Source: Clostridia bacterium (GTDB lineage: Bacteria; Bacillota; Clostridia; Christensenellales; UBA3700). From it: a DNA stretch of 5,001 bases. Where the stretch lies: the NCBI GenBank assembly GCA_029067255.1, contig JAIEEW010000210.1:1-5001 (forward strand), in the 5' to 3' direction. This document shows, one piece after another, positions 2,846 through 5,001 of this stretch (the stretch's first letter is position 1; each line of letters opens with the position of its first letter). The position numbers and the translations under genes are program-made. Below the pieces are notes generated by a model that made no database searches, was not told the DNA's origin, and worked only from the letters and a program-made list of their open reading frames with translations.

Positions 2846-5001
2846 ATGGATATACGGAAGAAAAGAAAAGGACTCGCAGCGATAACTATAATTATGGCTA
2901 TGTGCTGTATAACGCTGTTGCTTATTTTTATAGCGTCAAATCCTGTATTAGACAAAAATGCGGGGAATAAGACAATTTTGGAATCAACAGCAAGCGCGAC
3001 GTTGAATTCCACGTACGATTCGCTTTATCACGGCTCAACGTATAAATATACGGATTATAGAAAAGTAGAACAAACGCATAGTGGAGCGATCACTGACGAT
3101 ACTACTACTGTGTACGTAGATTTGACCCAACCGCACGGCTCGCAAGAGAATCCGTACGTAATAGATTCAATAGCGAGATGGAATGCATTTGCCGCAGATA
3201 TGGGAGATACTACAAGCGGAATAAAGGACAATGGAAACGATCAATACTTTGTTTTGACAAAAGATTTGGACTTCGATGGGGTAACGTTCAATGCTGTACC
3301 GTTGTTTTGCGGCACATTTTATGGTTTAGGACATACATTATCAAATATAACTTGTAATGCAAATCGAAATCATTTTGGCGTCTTTAAAACAACCAACAGA
3401 TCTGCAGTATTTGCAGATTTAAATGTAGTAGATTATTCTTATAGTAATGCGGCTATGGCAGGCGCTATTGTAGGAATTTCATATATTACGTCTGGATTAA
3501 AAAGCGAAAACAAATTTCTAAACTGTCATACTAAAGGAGAGGTCATTAGGCACTCCAACGGATTGGACTTAAAAGTAGGCGGAATTATCGGTCATGCAGA
3601 TAATAGCACAGTAAGTTCCGAATTATTGTTTTATAGATGTTCAGCGCAACTAAACGGTGTATGCGATGAACCTAATTTGCCATACGAGGCTACTTATGGA
3701 CCGTTTACGGGACAAATATTGAATAAAATGCGAACCACAATTTTGGATTGTTATGGGGAAGTAAATGTAAACATAGTATCAATCAATAAAATAGGTTACT
3801 ATGTCGGCATACTTCCTTATGTTAATACTCTTTCAGAGCCTATTAGAATAGAAAATTGCGTTGGTAGTATTAGAGTTGACGGTAATGCGAATGTTGCATC
3901 AGGATTGATCAAAGGAGCAAATTCGGTAATTGGAATGACAAACAATACAAGCGCGGTCAAGGCTCCCAGTGTAAATATTAAAAATGTATATGTAAAAGGC
4001 GAAGCAGAACAAAACGGAACGGTCTATACATTGTATCCGCATACTACTAGCAGTACGGTAAATACTTATTTCGGAAATCCTACATTTACGGCTACAAATG
4101 TCAATTATGCAGGAAGCGGTAGTAATATGTTCCCTTTGAACTCGGGATCTATATCAACTACAAAATTAAATAACGCGTCAACAAAAGTTGCTTCAGTGGA
4201 TCAACTATGGGCGAATTCAAAAGCGGAAACGGCTTTTTTGAACGACATATGGACGAATAAAAGCGCAATAGGCGGAACATATACGGTTGAAACTTCGCCA
4301 GTAAGAAACGTATCTTTTGATACCGATGATATAAGCGCGAAATTCAGACACCTTACAAAGACGGCAAGCGGATATAGCGAAGATGGCGTCGGGGTATCGG
4401 ATATTACTTGTAATTACGCTGACGGAACAGCATTGCCTACGGCAAGCGGTGCGGACAGTAACCATAAGTTTGTAGGATGGACAACGGATAAGAGCGGCGA
4501 GAGCGGGTCGTTTACCGCAATGCCGTCTAATATGTACGGAGATATAACGTTGTACGCAGTATGGGATAATCCCAACGCTACGGCGGACTTTACACTGTCA
4601 AATAGTTTTACGAAAGACAGTACGGATACTATCGAATATGGGACGGGAGATATAACGTTGACGGCTACTTCCAACGGTCCGGGTATGAACAGTCCCGCAA
4701 AGTCTTTCAAATGGTATAAAGACAGCGCAACAACGGCTGTGGCGACGAGTAACACTTGCGTATTGAAGAATGTAAAGGAAACGGGCAAGTATACGTTGGA
4801 ATATACGCTCAAAGATAAAGACGAGCCGTTGTGGATGCATACGGAGAAGTTGAGCAAAACGCAGCAGGTAACAATAACGAAAGGAACGCTGAGCGTAGAT
4901 ACGTTCAGTATAGATAGCGCAACTCCCGCATATTTTGGTAAGAAACTGAATAACGTGAAATTCAGTATACAGGTAAAAGATAAAGGAAACAACACCGTAG
5001 C
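2846..5001 (+). CDS. Large secreted GLUG / InlB B-repeat / Ig-like surface protein (3' end beyond window)
   Basis: The frame stays open from ATG 2846 to the last base, 718 codons with no stop. Residues 1-8 are basic (RKKRK) and 10-30 hydrophobic: an export signal or membrane anchor. A signal-peptidase-like A-S-A at 49-51 (ESTASA) is possible but far from the hydrophobic core. From 103 (PYVIDSIARWNAFA) through YFVLTKDLDFDG (134-145), GTFYGLGHTLSNI (156-168), AGAIVG (205-210) and VGGIIGHAD (244-252), it follows the pattern of GLUG-motif beta-solenoid proteins. Rungs of the form x-N/D-C at Cys 227, 265, 302 and 338 continue to about 385. Residues about 515-575 form an InlB B-repeat (HKFVGWTTD ... 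MPSNMYGDITLYAVWDN). An Ig-like domain follows (FKWYKD with Trp623; GKYTLEYTL at 647-655), then KGTLSVDTFSID starts another module. The likely role is cell-surface adhesion or carbohydrate contact; the ligand and C-terminal anchor (sortase or S-layer type) are unseen. Confidence 0.88.
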   Translation, partial: MDIRKKRKGLAAITIIMAMCCITLLLIFIASNPVLDKNAGNKTILESTASATLNSTYDSLYHGSTYKYTDYRKVEQTHSGAITDDTTTVYVDLTQPHGSQENPYVIDSIARWNAFAADMGDTTSGIKDNGNDQYFVLTKDLDFDGVTFNAVPLFCGTFYGLGHTLSNITCNANRNHFGVFKTTNRSAVFADLNVVDYSYSNAAMAGAIVGISYITSGLKSENKFLNCHTKGEVIRHSNGLDLKVGGIIGHADNSTVSSELLFYRCSAQLNGVCDEPNLPYEATYGPFTGQILNKMRTTILDCYGEVNVNIVSINKIGYYVGILPYVNTLSEPIRIENCVGSIRVDGNANVASGLIKGANSVIGMTNNTSAVKAPSVNIKNVYVKGEAEQNGTVYTLYPHTTSSTVNTYFGNPTFTATNVNYAGSGSNMFPLNSGSISTTKLNNASTKVASVDQLWANSKAETAFLNDIWTNKSAIGGTYTVETSPVRNVSFDTDDISAKFRHLTKTASGYSEDGVGVSDITCNYADGTALPTASGADSNHKFVGWTTDKSGESGSFTAMPSNMYGDITLYAVWDNPNATADFTLSNSFTKDSTDTIEYGTGDITLTATSNGPGMNSPAKSFKWYKDSATTAVATSNTCVLKNVKETGKYTLEYTLKDKDEPLWMHTEKLSKTQQVTITKGTLSVDTFSIDSATPAYFGKKLNNVKFSIQVKDKGNNTV
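4388..4570 (+). other. InlB B-repeat (Listeria-Bacteroides repeat) coding segment
   Basis: Residues about 515-575 of the surface protein. The visible core is NYADGTALPTASGADSNHKF, then GWTTD, a glycine- and serine-rich turn, F-T-A-M-P, and GDITLYAVWDN ending at about residue 575. The G-W-x-T-D ... M-P ... D-x-T-L-Y-A-x-W order is the hallmark of this beta-grasp-like repeat, known from internalin B and many gut Bacillota and Bacteroidota surface proteins. One copy is seen here; more may lie downstream. Confidence 0.85.

Noticed and set aside
2897..2911. Cys20-Cys21 near the N-terminus as a lipoprotein lipobox
   Set aside because: The residues before Cys20 (M-A-M) do not fit the lipobox, and the hydrophobic core continues past the cysteines.
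2776..2970. 64-codon + strand frame starting at ATG 2776
   Set aside because: It overlaps the secreted-protein gene in another frame, runs through the 28-bp palindrome, has no ribosome binding site and gives a polar composition without recognisable features.
4414..4995. 193-codon frame on the - strand
   Set aside because: It lies wholly inside the surface-protein gene, whose sense frame has clear InlB and Ig-like signatures. The antisense product is an artefact of threonine- and serine-rich coding.

Overview
The window looks like a chromosomal piece of an uncultured, moderately AT-rich bacterium of Bacillota/Clostridia type. This is inferred from strong AAAGGAG-type ribosome binding sites, short intergenic gaps, small predicted tail-anchored winged-helix proteins, a stand-alone TfoX N-terminal-domain protein, and a secreted protein combining GLUG-like and InlB B-repeat modules. 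All real genes are on the + strand.

Region 1 (1-1288) holds a homoserine dehydrogenase with a C-terminal ACT domain. It lacks only its first few residues at the window edge and is followed by an AT-rich hairpin with a T-run. Region 2 (1305-2601) is a tight three-gene cluster with gaps of 7 and 12 nt. It encodes two small proteins that each join a winged-helix-like N-terminus to a single C-terminal membrane segment, followed by a TfoX/Sxy N-terminal-domain protein, and it closes with a strong intrinsic terminator. There is almost no room for a promoter between the hom hairpin and the first gene of the cluster, so the cluster may depend on read-through from hom or on a promoter overlapping the hairpin.

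Region 3 (2602-2845) is a very AT-rich intergenic stretch with helically phased A-tracts. It also carries two related palindromic sites: a 20-bp perfect inverted repeat, one copy of which is embedded in a 28-bp near-perfect palindrome just upstream of the next gene. Region 4 (2846 to the window end) is one long open reading frame without a stop, at least 718 codons. It encodes a secreted or surface protein with an N-terminal hydrophobic export segment, a GLUG-like beta-solenoid with a roughly 37-residue cysteine-marked period, an InlB B-repeat and Ig-like modules. Its base composition jumps from about one third to about one half GC between the solenoid and the Ig-like part, which suggests modular assembly.

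The most unusual element is the region 3 regulatory or repeat architecture. It could be a looping operator pair, a switching 5' leader or a remnant of a small mobile element. The sequence alone does not decide which.
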